This document shows, piece by piece, positions 43,983 through 52,820 of a stretch of 64,000 nt of DNA. Positions within the stretch are counted from its first letter, which is position 1. Every line of letters starts with the position of its first letter. The stretch is from positions 620,001 through 684,000 of the forward strand of contig NZ_PYCN01000003.1 of the NCBI RefSeq assembly GCF_003062295.1. The letters are read 5' to 3'. The notes under the pieces were generated by a model. It was not told the DNA's origin. It worked only from the letters and a program-made list of their open reading frames with translations, and made no database searches. Both the position numbers and the translations under genes were made by a program. This DNA is from Bradyrhizobium algeriense (lineage in GTDB: Bacteria > Pseudomonadota > Alphaproteobacteria > Rhizobiales > Xanthobacteraceae).

Positions 43983-45260
43983 CTACGCCGCAACGGCCTG
44001 CGGCAGAATTGGCGCCACCGCGTCGTATCGCGTGCCGGCGCGCAGACAGAACGCGGGCTGCAGCAGGCGCTCGGCGACGACTTCATTGTTCTCGTTGTCG
44101 CGAAGAACAAATCGTCCGGTTCGCTCTCCGATCACAGAGACGTCGGCGTCGCTGCCAATCCTGAGGGCGCCGATTTCTTCAGCACGGCCGAGCATCCTGG
44201 CTGGATTGGAGGTGACCATCGGCACGACCTGTTCGAGCGTGAGGCCGAGCGCCATCATCGAGCTCATGGCCTGAACGAGGCTGAACTTGGCCTGGCCGGC
44301 GAAGGGATGGTTCTCGTCGTCCTCGTGCTGCTCCGGCGTGCCGGCAGGCGCAGGCACGTGGGTGTTGTAACCGTGAATGTCCGCGCCGAGCGTGGTGGGA
44401 ACGATGCCGGCGGCGAGCGCCTTCTTCGCGAGACGATAGGAGAAATGGCTGCCGTGACCGACGTCGACCTTCAGGCCGCGATCGAGCGCCGCCTGAATCA
44501 CGGGATGCACTTCACCTTCGCGGTTGACGAAGCCGCCAGGATGGCGCGTGAACGGATGCGCCAGCACGTCGCCCTCCCGCAGCAAGGGGATCACGCGCTC
44601 CAGGATAGTGTCGACATCTTCGCCATTGGTGCCGCTTTCGGGCAGGCCCCAAAGCTGACCGAAATGCACATAGACCGGCAGATCGGCGCGGCGTCCGATC
44701 TCGGCCGCCATTTCGATGACGCGAATGCCCCAACGCGCGAAGCCGCCGATCTCCGCATGGGCCTTGATGCCGCGAACAATGTCGAGATTGGCCGTCGCTG
44801 CCTTCACCGTGGCATCGATATCGACACCTTCGGGACTATAGAGTTGCGGATAATAATGGCCCTCGAGCCCGCCCACAAGGTAAGCCGACAGGAAGGCATA
44901 AACGCGCGACTTCGCGGGCTCGGCGACGAAATGCCGAAAGCCGGGCAGCGTCATGCAGGACGGACCACCCTGATCGACCAACGTCGTCACACCGGACTGA
45001 ACGCCCACCATGTCGGCATTCATGCCGAAGCGGCCGGTGACATACTGATAGACATGCGCGTGCGTATCGATGAGTCCGGGCAATACCAGCTTGCCGGTCA
45101 CGTCGATGACCTCTTTGGCGCTGGTCGGCAGGATGTCCTGTTGCACGGCGGCGATCTTGCCGTTGCGAATGGCGACGTCCCTGATCCCATCGATGCCGGA
45201 GGCCGGGCAGATCACGCGGCCGCCGCGCAGAAGCTGGTCGAAGGTTGCGCTGATAGCCAT
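43983..45260 (-). CDS. Amidohydrolase/deacetylase-family metal-dependent hydrolase
   Basis: This 425-residue enzyme is of the amidohydrolase superfamily (dihydroorotase-like/deacetylase subgroup). Metal ligands are in GLIDTHAHVYQ (about residues 62-72), the likely carboxylated lysine in GIKAHAE, HFGQLWG and GADIHGYN. The family includes N-acetyl-amino-acid amide and ester hydrolases and dihydroorotase-like enzymes, so the exact reaction is open. It is the first gene of a leftward run with the CoxL/M/SG genes and faces a divergent MarR gene. A sigma-54-like box and a palindromic operator lie upstream. Confidence 0.87.
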   Translation of the reverse strand: MAISATFDQLLRGGRVICPASGIDGIRDVAIRNGKIAAVQQDILPTSAKEVIDVTGKLVLPGLIDTHAHVYQYVTGRFGMNADMVGVQSGVTTLVDQGGPSCMTLPGFRHFVAEPAKSRVYAFLSAYLVGGLEGHYYPQLYSPEGVDIDATVKAATANLDIVRGIKAHAEIGGFARWGIRVIEMAAEIGRRADLPVYVHFGQLWGLPESGTNGEDVDTILERVIPLLREGDVLAHPFTRHPGGFVNREGEVHPVIQAALDRGLKVDVGHGSHFSYRLAKKALAAGIVPTTLGADIHGYNTHVPAPAGTPEQHEDDENHPFAGQAKFSLVQAMSSMMALGLTLEQVVPMVTSNPARMLGRAEEIGALRIGSDADVSVIGERTGRFVLRDNENNEVVAERLLQPAFCLRAGTRYDAVAPILPQAVAA

Positions 45261-45312
45261 GAAAGATCTCCTCTGTGTCCTCGCCGGCGGAGTTGGTCAC
45301 CGCGCGCATCAG

Positions 45313-45334
45313 AATACGAAGCATACTTCGTATT
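45313..45334. promoter_or_regulatory. MarR-type palindromic operator
   Basis: Perfect 9-base arms AATACGAAG (45313-45321) and CTTCGTATT (45326-45334) flank CATA, in the divergent region between the amidohydrolase and MarR genes. Arm length and spacing fit a dimeric MarR site. It covers the predicted start point of the sigma-54-like promoter, so binding should repress or redirect transcription. Confidence 0.72.
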
Positions 45335-45342
45335 TTACAAGA

Positions 45343-45357
45343 GCAAACTTCATGCCA
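45343..45357 (-). promoter_or_regulatory. Sigma-54-type promoter for the amidohydrolase operon
   Basis: The minus strand reads TGGCATGAAGTTTGC: GG-N10-GC spacing, exact TTGC and one mismatch from TGGCACG. The start point would be near 45331, inside the MarR-type palindrome, about 70 bases before the amidohydrolase ATG. Confidence 0.7.
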
Positions 45358-45402
45358 TGATCCAGCCGTGGCGAAGTCGATCGAATCGAGCTATTCGCGC
45401 TG

Positions 45403-45921
45403 ATGTTCCGAGGCTGGGAGAGTGCATTGCGGAAGGCAAAAAAGCGTCGCGGCGAGACGAAGCACCGCCCCTGGCCGCTGTCACAACGGCCGGGATTTCT
45501 GATCCGGCGGCTGCATCAGATCCATGTCGCGCTGTTCCAGGAAGCGTGCGGCGAATTCGAGATCACGCCACTGCAATACAGCCTGCTTTCGGCGCTCGCA
45601 GTGCGAAAAACCGCCGATCAGACCACATTGGCGGCCGATATCGCACTGGACAGGACGACGACGACCGGAGCGCTCAAGCGACTGGCCGCCCGCAATTTCG
45701 TCGAGAGAGCCGTAGATGACGAGGACCGCCGCGCGCGGCTCTGTAAATTGACGCCGGCGGGAGCGGCGCTTCTGGCAAAGATCGAAGCCTCGGCGCGGTC
45801 CGCGCACCGCGCCACGCTCGATAATTTAAGTGAAAGGGAGCAAGCCGCATTCGTCGACATGATGCAGCGCATCGTCGCGGCGCACTCCAATCGCGACAGC
45901 GCTACTGCCCTATTCGATTGA
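45403..45921 (+). CDS. MarR-family transcriptional regulator
   Basis: This 172-residue regulator has a winged helix-turn-helix (ITPLQYSLLSAL to DRTTTTGALKRLAARNFVERAVDDEDRRARLCKLT, about residues 54-120) and helical dimerisation ends. It has an unusually basic N-terminus (KAKKRRGETKHRP) before the core. The DDEDRRAR wing is a MarR mark. It is divergent from the amidohydrolase operon with one perfect palindrome between, so it most likely binds there and controls both. The ligand is unknown, presumably a pathway substrate or intermediate. Confidence 0.9.
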   Translation: MFRGWESALRKAKKRRGETKHRPWPLSQRPGFLIRRLHQIHVALFQEACGEFEITPLQYSLLSALAVRKTADQTTLAADIALDRTTTTGALKRLAARNFVERAVDDEDRRARLCKLTPAGAALLAKIEASARSAHRATLDNLSEREQAAFVDMMQRIVAAHSNRDSATALFD

Positions 45922-46074
45922 GCAGCACGGTGCCATCTGCCGCCTTTTTAACTCGGACTGCATAATTTGTAATCATTCGAAACTTGGCGCTGGCTTCCAT
46001 TGGACGCAGCGGAAAGCCACTGCAACCGATCGAGCGCAAGCGGCTCATTGCAGCCGTCGCGCCCGTCAATGATA

Positions 46075-47742
46075 TCAGGTTGCGAACGCAGCTAATTTTG
46101 GCTCGATATTCGGCACGGCTTCGACCAGCTCGCGTGTGTAGGCGGTTTTCGGATTGTCGAACATCGCCCGGCTTTCGCCCTGTTCGACGATGCGGCCGTT
46201 TTGCAGAACGATGGTGCGATCGCACATCATGCGAACGACGTTGAGATCGTGGCTGACAAAGAGGAAGGCCAGGTCATCCTCACGCCGCAACCGGTCGAGC
46301 AGTTGCAACACGACCGCCTGCACCGAGACGTCGAGCGCGGCTGTCGGCTCGTCCAGCACCAAGAGGCGCGGACGGCAGGCGATGGCGCGGGCGATGCCGA
46401 CGCGGGCCTTCTGGCCGCCCGAGAGTTGATGCGGGAAGCGCGTCAGCAATTCGATTCCCAGTCCGACGCGCTGCGCGCACTCCTCCACCCGCTGCCGCAA
46501 GGCGTCACCTGCGCGCATGCCGCCGAGCCGCAGCAGCGGATGGGCGATGCAGTCAAAGGCAGTGAACCGCGGATTGAGGCTGTCATTCGGATCCTGAAAG
46601 ACGATCTGGATATCCTTGCGGAACGGCGATCGGTGAAAATCGCGGGCCGGGATATGGCCGATCGACTGTCCCTCGAACGCGATCTCCCCCTCGCTCGGAT
46701 CGATCAGCCGGCAGATGATGCGCGACGTCGTGCTCTTGCCGGAACCGGATTCGCCGACCAGACCGACGCTCTCGCCGGCGCTGATCGTCATGGAAAAGTC
46801 TGCCACCGCCGCGGCACCCTCATCGAACCGCTTGGCGAGTTTCTGCACTTCCAGCAGCGGCGGTGTACCCGGCGCCGGCAGCGCCCGGGGCACGACGGGC
46901 ACCGCAATTTGCCGCCCCCTCTCCTCTTCCGGCACCAGGTCCGCGATCCGCGAACTCGCGGTGGGCGAAGCCGCCACCAGACGTTTGGAGTAAGGGTGCT
47001 GTGGCGCGTGAAAGAGAGCCTTCGGCTCGGCCTCCTCGACCAACCGGCCCTGCTCCATCACCACGACGCGGCGACAGTAACGGGCGGCGAGACCGAGGTC
47101 ATGGGTGATCAGGATGGTCGCCATGCCGCGCTCGGCCGCAATCCCGGTCAGAAGGTCCATCACGACCTTTTGCGTCGTGACGTCGAGGCCGGTGGTCGGC
47201 TCGTCGGCGATCAAGAGCGCCGGGTTACAGGAAATCGCCATGGCGATCATCACGCGCTGGCACATGCCGCCGGAGAGTTCGTGCGGGTAAGCGGCCATCC
47301 GCTTTTCGGGATCGCGAATTTGTACGGCACGCAGCAGCTCCAGCGCCTGCGCGCGCGCTTCATCCCGGGGCATTCGTTTATGGGCCGTAATCGCATCGGC
47401 GATCTGGTCCCCGACGGCACGGATCGGATTGAGCGCCGCACGCGGGTTCTGGAAGATCATCGCCATCGCCGCGCCGTGCAGATGGCGGAAATCACCGCCC
47501 GATATCTTCGTGATGTCCTGTCCGCGAAACCGGATATTGCCGGCCGTGATCCGCCCGGCCGTATCAAGCAGCCGCGTGATCGCAAAACCGGTGACGGACT
47601 TGCCCGAGCCGCTCTCGCCGACGAGACCGAGCATCTCGCCCTCGCCGAGCGACAGCGTGACGCCACGTACCGCCTCGACAAGGCCTCGCCGCGTCGAGAA
47701 GGTGACGTGCAGGTCGCTCAATGCCAGCAGCGATGGGGTCAT
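46075..47742 (-). CDS. Dipeptide/oligopeptide-type ABC transporter ATPase (DppD-DppF fusion)
   Basis: This 555-residue protein is two fused peptide-type ATPases. Domain 1 has GESGSGKSV, signature [14 protein letters not shown] and IADEPTTGLDV. Domain 2 has GESGSGKSTTSR, LSGGQKARVGIARA and VLDEPTAALDVSVQ. The ATG at 47740-47742 overlaps the DppC-like stop (ATGA); the frame extends upstream only through that gene. Separate DppD and DppF are more usual, but fused forms are known. It energises the permeases at 47739-48587 and 48584-49615. Substrates of this family include dipeptides, but also other small molecules. Confidence 0.9.
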   Translation of the reverse strand: MTPSLLALSDLHVTFSTRRGLVEAVRGVTLSLGEGEMLGLVGESGSGKSVTGFAITRLLDTAGRITAGNIRFRGQDITKISGGDFRHLHGAAMAMIFQNPRAALNPIRAVGDQIADAITAHKRMPRDEARAQALELLRAVQIRDPEKRMAAYPHELSGGMCQRVMIAMAISCNPALLIADEPTTGLDVTTQKVVMDLLTGIAAERGMATILITHDLGLAARYCRRVVVMEQGRLVEEAEPKALFHAPQHPYSKRLVAASPTASSRIADLVPEEERGRQIAVPVVPRALPAPGTPPLLEVQKLAKRFDEGAAAVADFSMTISAGESVGLVGESGSGKSTTSRIICRLIDPSEGEIAFEGQSIGHIPARDFHRSPFRKDIQIVFQDPNDSLNPRFTAFDCIAHPLLRLGGMRAGDALRQRVEECAQRVGLGIELLTRFPHQLSGGQKARVGIARAIACRPRLLVLDEPTAALDVSVQAVVLQLLDRLRREDDLAFLFVSHDLNVVRMMCDRTIVLQNGRIVEQGESRAMFDNPKTAYTRELVEAVPNIEPKLAAFAT

Positions 47743-48587
47743 GTTCGCATGCGGGGGTCGAGAATATCGCGCACCCCGTCGCCGAGGAGATTGAAACACA
47801 GCACCGTCAGCATCAGCGCCAGGCCTGGAAAGGCGACCAGCCACCATTTGCCGGTGGAAATGAAGCGCGCGCCTTCCGCAACCATGATGCCCCATTCCGG
47901 TGTCGGCGGTTTGACGCCGAGGCCGATAAAGGAAAGTCCGGCAGCATTGAGGATCGCCCAGCCGAGATTGAGCGATATTTGCACCGCCATAGCCGGCAGC
48001 ACGTTCGGCAGCAGGAAGCGCAGCACGACCGAAAGGTGGCTGTCGCCGCAGGCGCGCGCCGCTTCGACCCAGCCGACATTGCGACGGACATTCACCTCCG
48101 CCCGCGCAAAGCGGATGTAGAACGGCAGATTGATAATGGCGGTCGCGATGACGATATTCTCGACCCGATTACCGAGTGCGGCGACCATCGCCATTGCCAG
48201 CACGAACAGCGGAAAGGCCATCACGACGTCGACGAAGCGACCGACGCCGCGATCGAGACGGCCACCGGTATAGCCGCAGATCGCGCCGATGACGGCGCCG
48301 ATGGCAAAGGAGATTCCGACCGCCGAGAGGGCAATGGCGAGATCGAGCCGGGCCGCGACGATAAGGCGGCTGAACACGTCGCGGCCGAGTTGATCGGTGC
48401 CGGCGATGTGCGCCGCGCTCGGCGGCATCAGGGCCTGCGACACGTTCGAGACGATCGGATCGTACGGCACGATCCACGGCCCGAAAATGGCGATCAGCGC
48501 GAGCAGGAAGACGCCGGCAGCGGCAACAGCGGTGAGCGGGTTGCCGCGCAAAATCCAGCCGGCATGGCGAAGCGTCGCACTGGTCAT
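47739..48587 (-). CDS. Dipeptide-type ABC transporter permease DppC-like
   Basis: This 282-residue permease has the DppC-type opening GPWIVPYDP, HIAGTDQLGRDVFSRLIVAAR and the loop EAARACGDSHLSVVLRFLLPNV, with several hydrophobic helices. The ATG at 48585-48587 overlaps the DppB-like stop by 4 bases. It is the partner of the DppB-like permease. Confidence 0.9.
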   Translation of the reverse strand: MTSATLRHAGWILRGNPLTAVAAAGVFLLALIAIFGPWIVPYDPIVSNVSQALMPPSAAHIAGTDQLGRDVFSRLIVAARLDLAIALSAVGISFAIGAVIGAICGYTGGRLDRGVGRFVDVVMAFPLFVLAMAMVAALGNRVENIVIATAIINLPFYIRFARAEVNVRRNVGWVEAARACGDSHLSVVLRFLLPNVLPAMAVQISLNLGWAILNAAGLSFIGLGVKPPTPEWGIMVAEGARFISTGKWWLVAFPGLALMLTVLCFNLLGDGVRDILDPRMRT

Positions 48588-49615
48588 CCGATTGTCACCC
48601 GCGGATCGGCGATGCCATAAAGAATATCCACCAGCAGATTGACGATCACGAACACGGTCGCCATCAGCAGCACAAACCCCTGTACCGGCGCATAATCGGA
48701 AGAAAGCAGCGCGTCGAGCGCGTAGGAAGCGACGCCCGGCCAGGAGAACACCTTCTCCACCAGGACATTGGCGCCGAGCATGGTCGAGAACACGATGCCT
48801 GCGATAGTGATGACCGGCAGGATGGCGTTGCGCAACGCATAGGTAACGACGACCCGCCACCACGGAAGCCCCACGGAACGCGCGGTGCGCACGAAATCAC
48901 TGCCCAGCGAGACCAGCATCGAGGCCCGCGTGATGCGCGCCAGCGGTGCCACCACGAACAGCGCCATGCTCAGCGCCGGCAAAATCAGTTGCCTGAAAGC
49001 GGCCCACCATCCATCGAAATCGCCTGCGAGCAGGAAGTCGATCAGCAGGAAACCGGTCCGCCTTGGCGGCAGTGACGCAAAGATATCGACCCGGCCGGTC
49101 GGATCAGGCGCGAGCCCGAGCAAGTAATAGAAGACATAGATCAGCAACAGGCCCGAAACGAACGTCGGCACGCAGACGCCGAGCGCGCAGAAAAACCGCA
49201 CGCCGTGATCGATGACGGAGCCCGGCCTCAGGGCGGCCAGCACACCGAGCGGCACCGCCGACAGCAACGCGATCAGCAGCGCCGTGAAGGTGAGCTCCAG
49301 CGAGGCCGGCAGCCGCTCGCGGAGATCTTTGGTGACCAACTGCCCGGTCATCATCGATCTTCCGAGATTCCCGCTGCCGACATCATACAGATACAGCATC
49401 AGTTGTTCCGGCACCGGCTTGTTGAGCCCCATCTGCTTGCGGATAACCTCGATCTCCTCCTTGCCGGCATTGGGCCCGGAAGCAAAAAACACCGCCGGAT
49501 CGCCCGGCAGCACCCGCATCAAGAGGAAGGTGAAGACGAGCACGCCAAAGAGCGCCGGCAGCGAGGACAGGAAGCGCCTGCCCGCCCGTATCACCGTTGC
49601 TCCAAACGCCGCCAT
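48584..49615 (-). CDS. Dipeptide-type ABC transporter permease DppB-like
   Basis: This 343-residue permease has FTFLLMRVLPGDPA (about residues 29-42), later LGVCVPTFVSGLLLIYV and VRTARSVGLPWWRVVVTYALRNA, typical of DppB. The ATG at 49613-49615 lies 13 bases after the binding-protein stop. It forms the pore with the DppC-like protein. Confidence 0.9.
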   Translation of the reverse strand: MAAFGATVIRAGRRFLSSLPALFGVLVFTFLLMRVLPGDPAVFFASGPNAGKEEIEVIRKQMGLNKPVPEQLMLYLYDVGSGNLGRSMMTGQLVTKDLRERLPASLELTFTALLIALLSAVPLGVLAALRPGSVIDHGVRFFCALGVCVPTFVSGLLLIYVFYYLLGLAPDPTGRVDIFASLPPRRTGFLLIDFLLAGDFDGWWAAFRQLILPALSMALFVVAPLARITRASMLVSLGSDFVRTARSVGLPWWRVVVTYALRNAILPVITIAGIVFSTMLGANVLVEKVFSWPGVASYALDALLSSDYAPVQGFVLLMATVFVIVNLLVDILYGIADPRVTIG

Positions 49616-49628
49616 CTGACCTACCCCG

Positions 49629-51245
49629 TTACTTGCGATTGAGATCGCGGTAATCGACCTGGCGGTGGAACTGGTAGGTGTAGCCTTCGACCGAGGACGC
49701 CATCACGGCGTCCTGGCTGGGCTGCCAGAGCGGTATCTGCGGTATTTCGCTGAAATGGATGGCGTTCAGCTTTTTACCGTCTTCCTCATACTTGGCGGCA
49801 TCGGGTTCGAAACGGGCCTTCTGCGCGATCTCCGCCAGTTCCGGATTGTTGATCGATGAGTAATTCCAACGCTGATTACCGGTGTAGAAGTTGCGGTAGA
49901 AATAGTCGGTCGACGGCAGCCAGGCGACGATGCCCTCGGTGAAGAAGGGAAGCTTCTTCTCATTGATCTGCGTCGACATCTGCGCGTCCGGCAGCTTCTG
50001 GATATCGATCTTGATGCCGATCTTGGCGAGCGATTCCTTCACCAGGGCAGCCATCGGCTCGGCGGTCGAGGCCTGGCCGACATTGAAGCTGAACGTGGTC
50101 GAGAAGCCGTCGGGCATGCCTGCCGCCTTCAGGTATTCCTTGGCCTTCTCGAGGTCGAGCTTGACCGGCTGCGCGATCGGATAGGCGCCGCTCGTGGGCT
50201 TGCCTTCCGCCCATGTTGCGCCGAACAGCGGCGACCCGCGGCCGAACAGCGCCGCCTTGAACATGTCGTCGTAGGGCAATGCAAAGGCGATGGCGCGACG
50301 CACATTGACGTTGTCGAAGGGCGGGATCTGGTTGTTCATCGAAACGAAGGTGACGGAATTGTACTGTGGCGTCGAGATCACCTTCAGCTTGCCCTTTGCC
50401 TCGAGCGACTGGACATCACTTGCCTGCAGGTCGACGACGATATCGGCGTCACCGCGTTCGACCAGATTGGCGCGTGTCGCCGGCTCCGGCACCGACTGCA
50501 CGATGACGCGCTTGAAGAACGCCGACTTATCGGGCGTACCGCGATTCCAGGCCTCGTTGCGCGCCATGATGACCTGTTCACCCGGCTTGAAGGTCTCGAT
50601 CTTGTAAGCCCCGCTGCCGGCCGTGTTCTCCTTCAACCATGCCAATGCCCAGGGATCGTCCGCCGTCGCATGGGCCTTGGCGACCTTGGAGTTGAAGATG
50701 ATGGGATAGACGGTGGCGAGATTGGGAAGCGCAAGCTTGTCCGGCTTCGGCAGCGTCACCTCGATGGTCAGGGGATCGATCACCTTGAACTGGTCGGCCG
50801 ATGTCATCGATCCCGTGAGCAATTGCGCCTTGCCGAGGACCGGCGCCGTGACGACCCGGTCAAGCGACCATTTGACGTCTTCCGCCGTCACCGGCGTGCC
50901 GTCCTGGAACTTGGCGTCCTTGCGCAGGCGAAATGTCATCTTCAACCCGTCCGGGCTGACTTCGTAGGATTCCGCAAGCTCGCCTGTGATCTTGCCGAGA
51001 TCAAACACCCATTTGCCGTTGAGTTGTTTGCGGCCGAAGGAAACCAGCCGGTCGTAGGTGCTCAGGCTCACCGCAAAAGCTTCGCGGGTCGACCCCGGGA
51101 TATTCGGGTCGAGCGTATTGACGGATGCTCCGGTCACGTAGCGCAACGTTTCAGAACGTGTTTGCGCCTGCACCGATCCAGCCGCCAGTGAGAACGCGAT
51201 GGAGGCAACCACCGTAAGCAGACGCTTGGATCCTGTAACGCTCAT
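49629..51245 (-). CDS. Dipeptide-type ABC transporter substrate-binding protein (SBP_bac_5)
   Basis: This 538-residue periplasmic binding protein has a Sec signal (about residues 1-27, cleavage near VQAQ), then LRYVTGASVNTLDPNIPG and a classic SBP_bac_5 middle (LRKDAKFQDGTPVTAEDVKWSLDR). It captures the substrate for the four downstream genes, and the ATG follows AGGGAA. The gene is the first of a leftward operon, with a sigma-54-like box upstream (51302-51316). Peptides are the usual ligands of the family, but nickel, opines and plant compounds are known too. Confidence 0.9.
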   Translation of the reverse strand: MSVTGSKRLLTVVASIAFSLAAGSVQAQTRSETLRYVTGASVNTLDPNIPGSTREAFAVSLSTYDRLVSFGRKQLNGKWVFDLGKITGELAESYEVSPDGLKMTFRLRKDAKFQDGTPVTAEDVKWSLDRVVTAPVLGKAQLLTGSMTSADQFKVIDPLTIEVTLPKPDKLALPNLATVYPIIFNSKVAKAHATADDPWALAWLKENTAGSGAYKIETFKPGEQVIMARNEAWNRGTPDKSAFFKRVIVQSVPEPATRANLVERGDADIVVDLQASDVQSLEAKGKLKVISTPQYNSVTFVSMNNQIPPFDNVNVRRAIAFALPYDDMFKAALFGRGSPLFGATWAEGKPTSGAYPIAQPVKLDLEKAKEYLKAAGMPDGFSTTFSFNVGQASTAEPMAALVKESLAKIGIKIDIQKLPDAQMSTQINEKKLPFFTEGIVAWLPSTDYFYRNFYTGNQRWNYSSINNPELAEIAQKARFEPDAAKYEEDGKKLNAIHFSEIPQIPLWQPSQDAVMASSVEGYTYQFHRQVDYRDLNRK

Positions 51246-51301
51246 CGAACTTATTCCCTGTTTTTCCGAGTTTATTTTCTGAATGAGAACATCAACTTAA
51301 A

Positions 51302-51316
51302 GCAAGGGATATGCCA
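51302..51316 (-). promoter_or_regulatory. Sigma-54-type promoter for the dipeptide-type ABC operon
   Basis: The minus strand reads TGGCATATCCCTTGC: GG-N10-GC spacing, exact TTGC and one mismatch from TGGCAC. The start point would be near 51290, 45 bases before the binding-protein ATG. It is one of the clearest sigma-54-type boxes in the window. Confidence 0.75.
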
Positions 51317-51383
51317 ACCGGACACCGCCGGAGAAACAAGCATGGTAGGTATGAGCCAAGCTTCTCAGCGACATCGAAAACGT

Positions 51384-52820
51384 TCACCGTTCCTCGCCTG
51401 CAACCGGTGTTCGCCGCGCGACGACGGCCTGTGGAACGTCATATGCCCTGAACGAAGCCCAGTGCCGCTCGATGTCCGCGCGAAACAGGCCGCGTGTCAA
51501 CCCATGCATGAGTTTCGGCACCGCCGTGGTCATCGCATTGATCGATGAGCCCGAAGCGCCGAAGCTCATGGTGGAGGCAATCGCGAAGACATGGATGTCC
51601 GCAATCCAGGGTGTTTCGCCGGCGGCGCGCTCCATCAGCGCGTAGTCGTCAGCGAGATAGGGAAAGCGTCCGAGGCGCGGACTGCGCTCGTCCGGCGGCG
51701 GCTGGTAGCGGTCGGCCCAGGTCGCGATGTTGGCAGCGCAGTTTCGCAGCTCGGGCCGGCCTGCAAAATTCATGTCGATCCCGGTGCCGCAAATCACGAA
51801 GTCGGCTGCGAACTCGCCCCGTGGCGTCTGCAATTCGACGCCATGAGCGGTTTCCCTGGCGGCGCCGATCGGCGCGCCCTCCTGCAGGCGAAAATTGGGA
51901 TGGCGGGCACAACGATCGTAGGTCGCCTGCGGGAAACCCTCGCGCATCTCCAGAACGGCGCGCATGAAGCGCCAGCGCCAGGCATCATCCAGATCGCAGA
52001 AATGCCGAAGGAAGCCACGGAAGGTGAGCCAACGGTAGGGCTGGATCACCTGGATCTCCGCCCTGCGGCAGAACAGATCCACCCCGGCCGCGCCTGCTTC
52101 CAATGCTGCGGCGGCATTGTCGAAGGCCGAGGCGCCGGCACCGATCACCGCAACCCGCTTGCCGCGCAATGACGCGAAGTCGATCGGCTGCGCCGCGTGC
52201 GCGCAAAGCTGCGACGGCAGATGGCGCAGCGGCTCCGGGACGGTCCAGTCGCCCATGCCTTCCTGCCCCGTCGCCAGCACGATCTTGCGCGCAAAGACAA
52301 TGTCGATGCCAACAGCGGTCTGTACCTTCGCCGCGAGCAATCCACCGGCCGCCGGCGCGATATCGATGACCTCGCAACCATTGCGCACCGGCAGATCCAA
52401 GACGCGCCTGAACCAGAGCAGATATTCCGCCCAAAGCTCGCGCGAAATCAGGTCGAGATTCCGCCAATCCTGCTCGCCGAAGCGCACCTCGTGCCAGGAC
52501 TGGTAGGTCAGGCTCGGGATATCAAGATCAGGCCCGGTGAAATGCTTCGGACTGCGCAGCGTGTGCATCCGGGCATAGGTCAGCCATGGCCCTTCGTTTC
52601 CCTCCTCGGATTTGTCGAGCACGAGGATGTTGCTTACTTGCGAGCGCATCAACCCGAACGCCGTCGCGAGCCCCGACTGTCCAGCGCCCACCACGAGCAC
52701 GTCCAGCGCCGGCCTGTCGTCCGGCCCGAGTTTTGGCGTAAGCCACGCGGCATTCGGATGCGCGGTCTTGGCAAGATCGGCGCGAACCTGGGCTTCGAGA
52801 GCGATAAGGGCGCTGTTCAT
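51384..52820 (-). CDS. FAD/NAD(P)-dependent oxidoreductase, flavin monooxygenase-like
   Basis: This 478-residue flavoprotein has the FAD fingerprint VVGAGQSGLATAFGL (about residues 42-56) and the NAD(P) fingerprint VAVIGAGASAFDNAAAA (about residues 224-240). Between them comes GDWTVPEP; late in the chain are the blocks FVICGTGIDMNF and FGASGSSINAM. The ATG at 52818-52820 overlaps the dehydrogenase stop by 4 bases. The family is baeyer-villiger/N-hydroxylating monooxygenase-like, but the specific FMO motif (FxGxxxHxxxY) is not evident, so the reaction is open. It is last in an operon headed by the hydantoinase. Confidence 0.82.
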   Translation of the reverse strand: MNSALIALEAQVRADLAKTAHPNAAWLTPKLGPDDRPALDVLVVGAGQSGLATAFGLMRSQVSNILVLDKSEEGNEGPWLTYARMHTLRSPKHFTGPDLDIPSLTYQSWHEVRFGEQDWRNLDLISRELWAEYLLWFRRVLDLPVRNGCEVIDIAPAAGGLLAAKVQTAVGIDIVFARKIVLATGQEGMGDWTVPEPLRHLPSQLCAHAAQPIDFASLRGKRVAVIGAGASAFDNAAAALEAGAAGVDLFCRRAEIQVIQPYRWLTFRGFLRHFCDLDDAWRWRFMRAVLEMREGFPQATYDRCARHPNFRLQEGAPIGAARETAHGVELQTPRGEFAADFVICGTGIDMNFAGRPELRNCAANIATWADRYQPPPDERSPRLGRFPYLADDYALMERAAGETPWIADIHVFAIASTMSFGASGSSINAMTTAVPKLMHGLTRGLFRADIERHWASFRAYDVPQAVVARRTPVAGEER

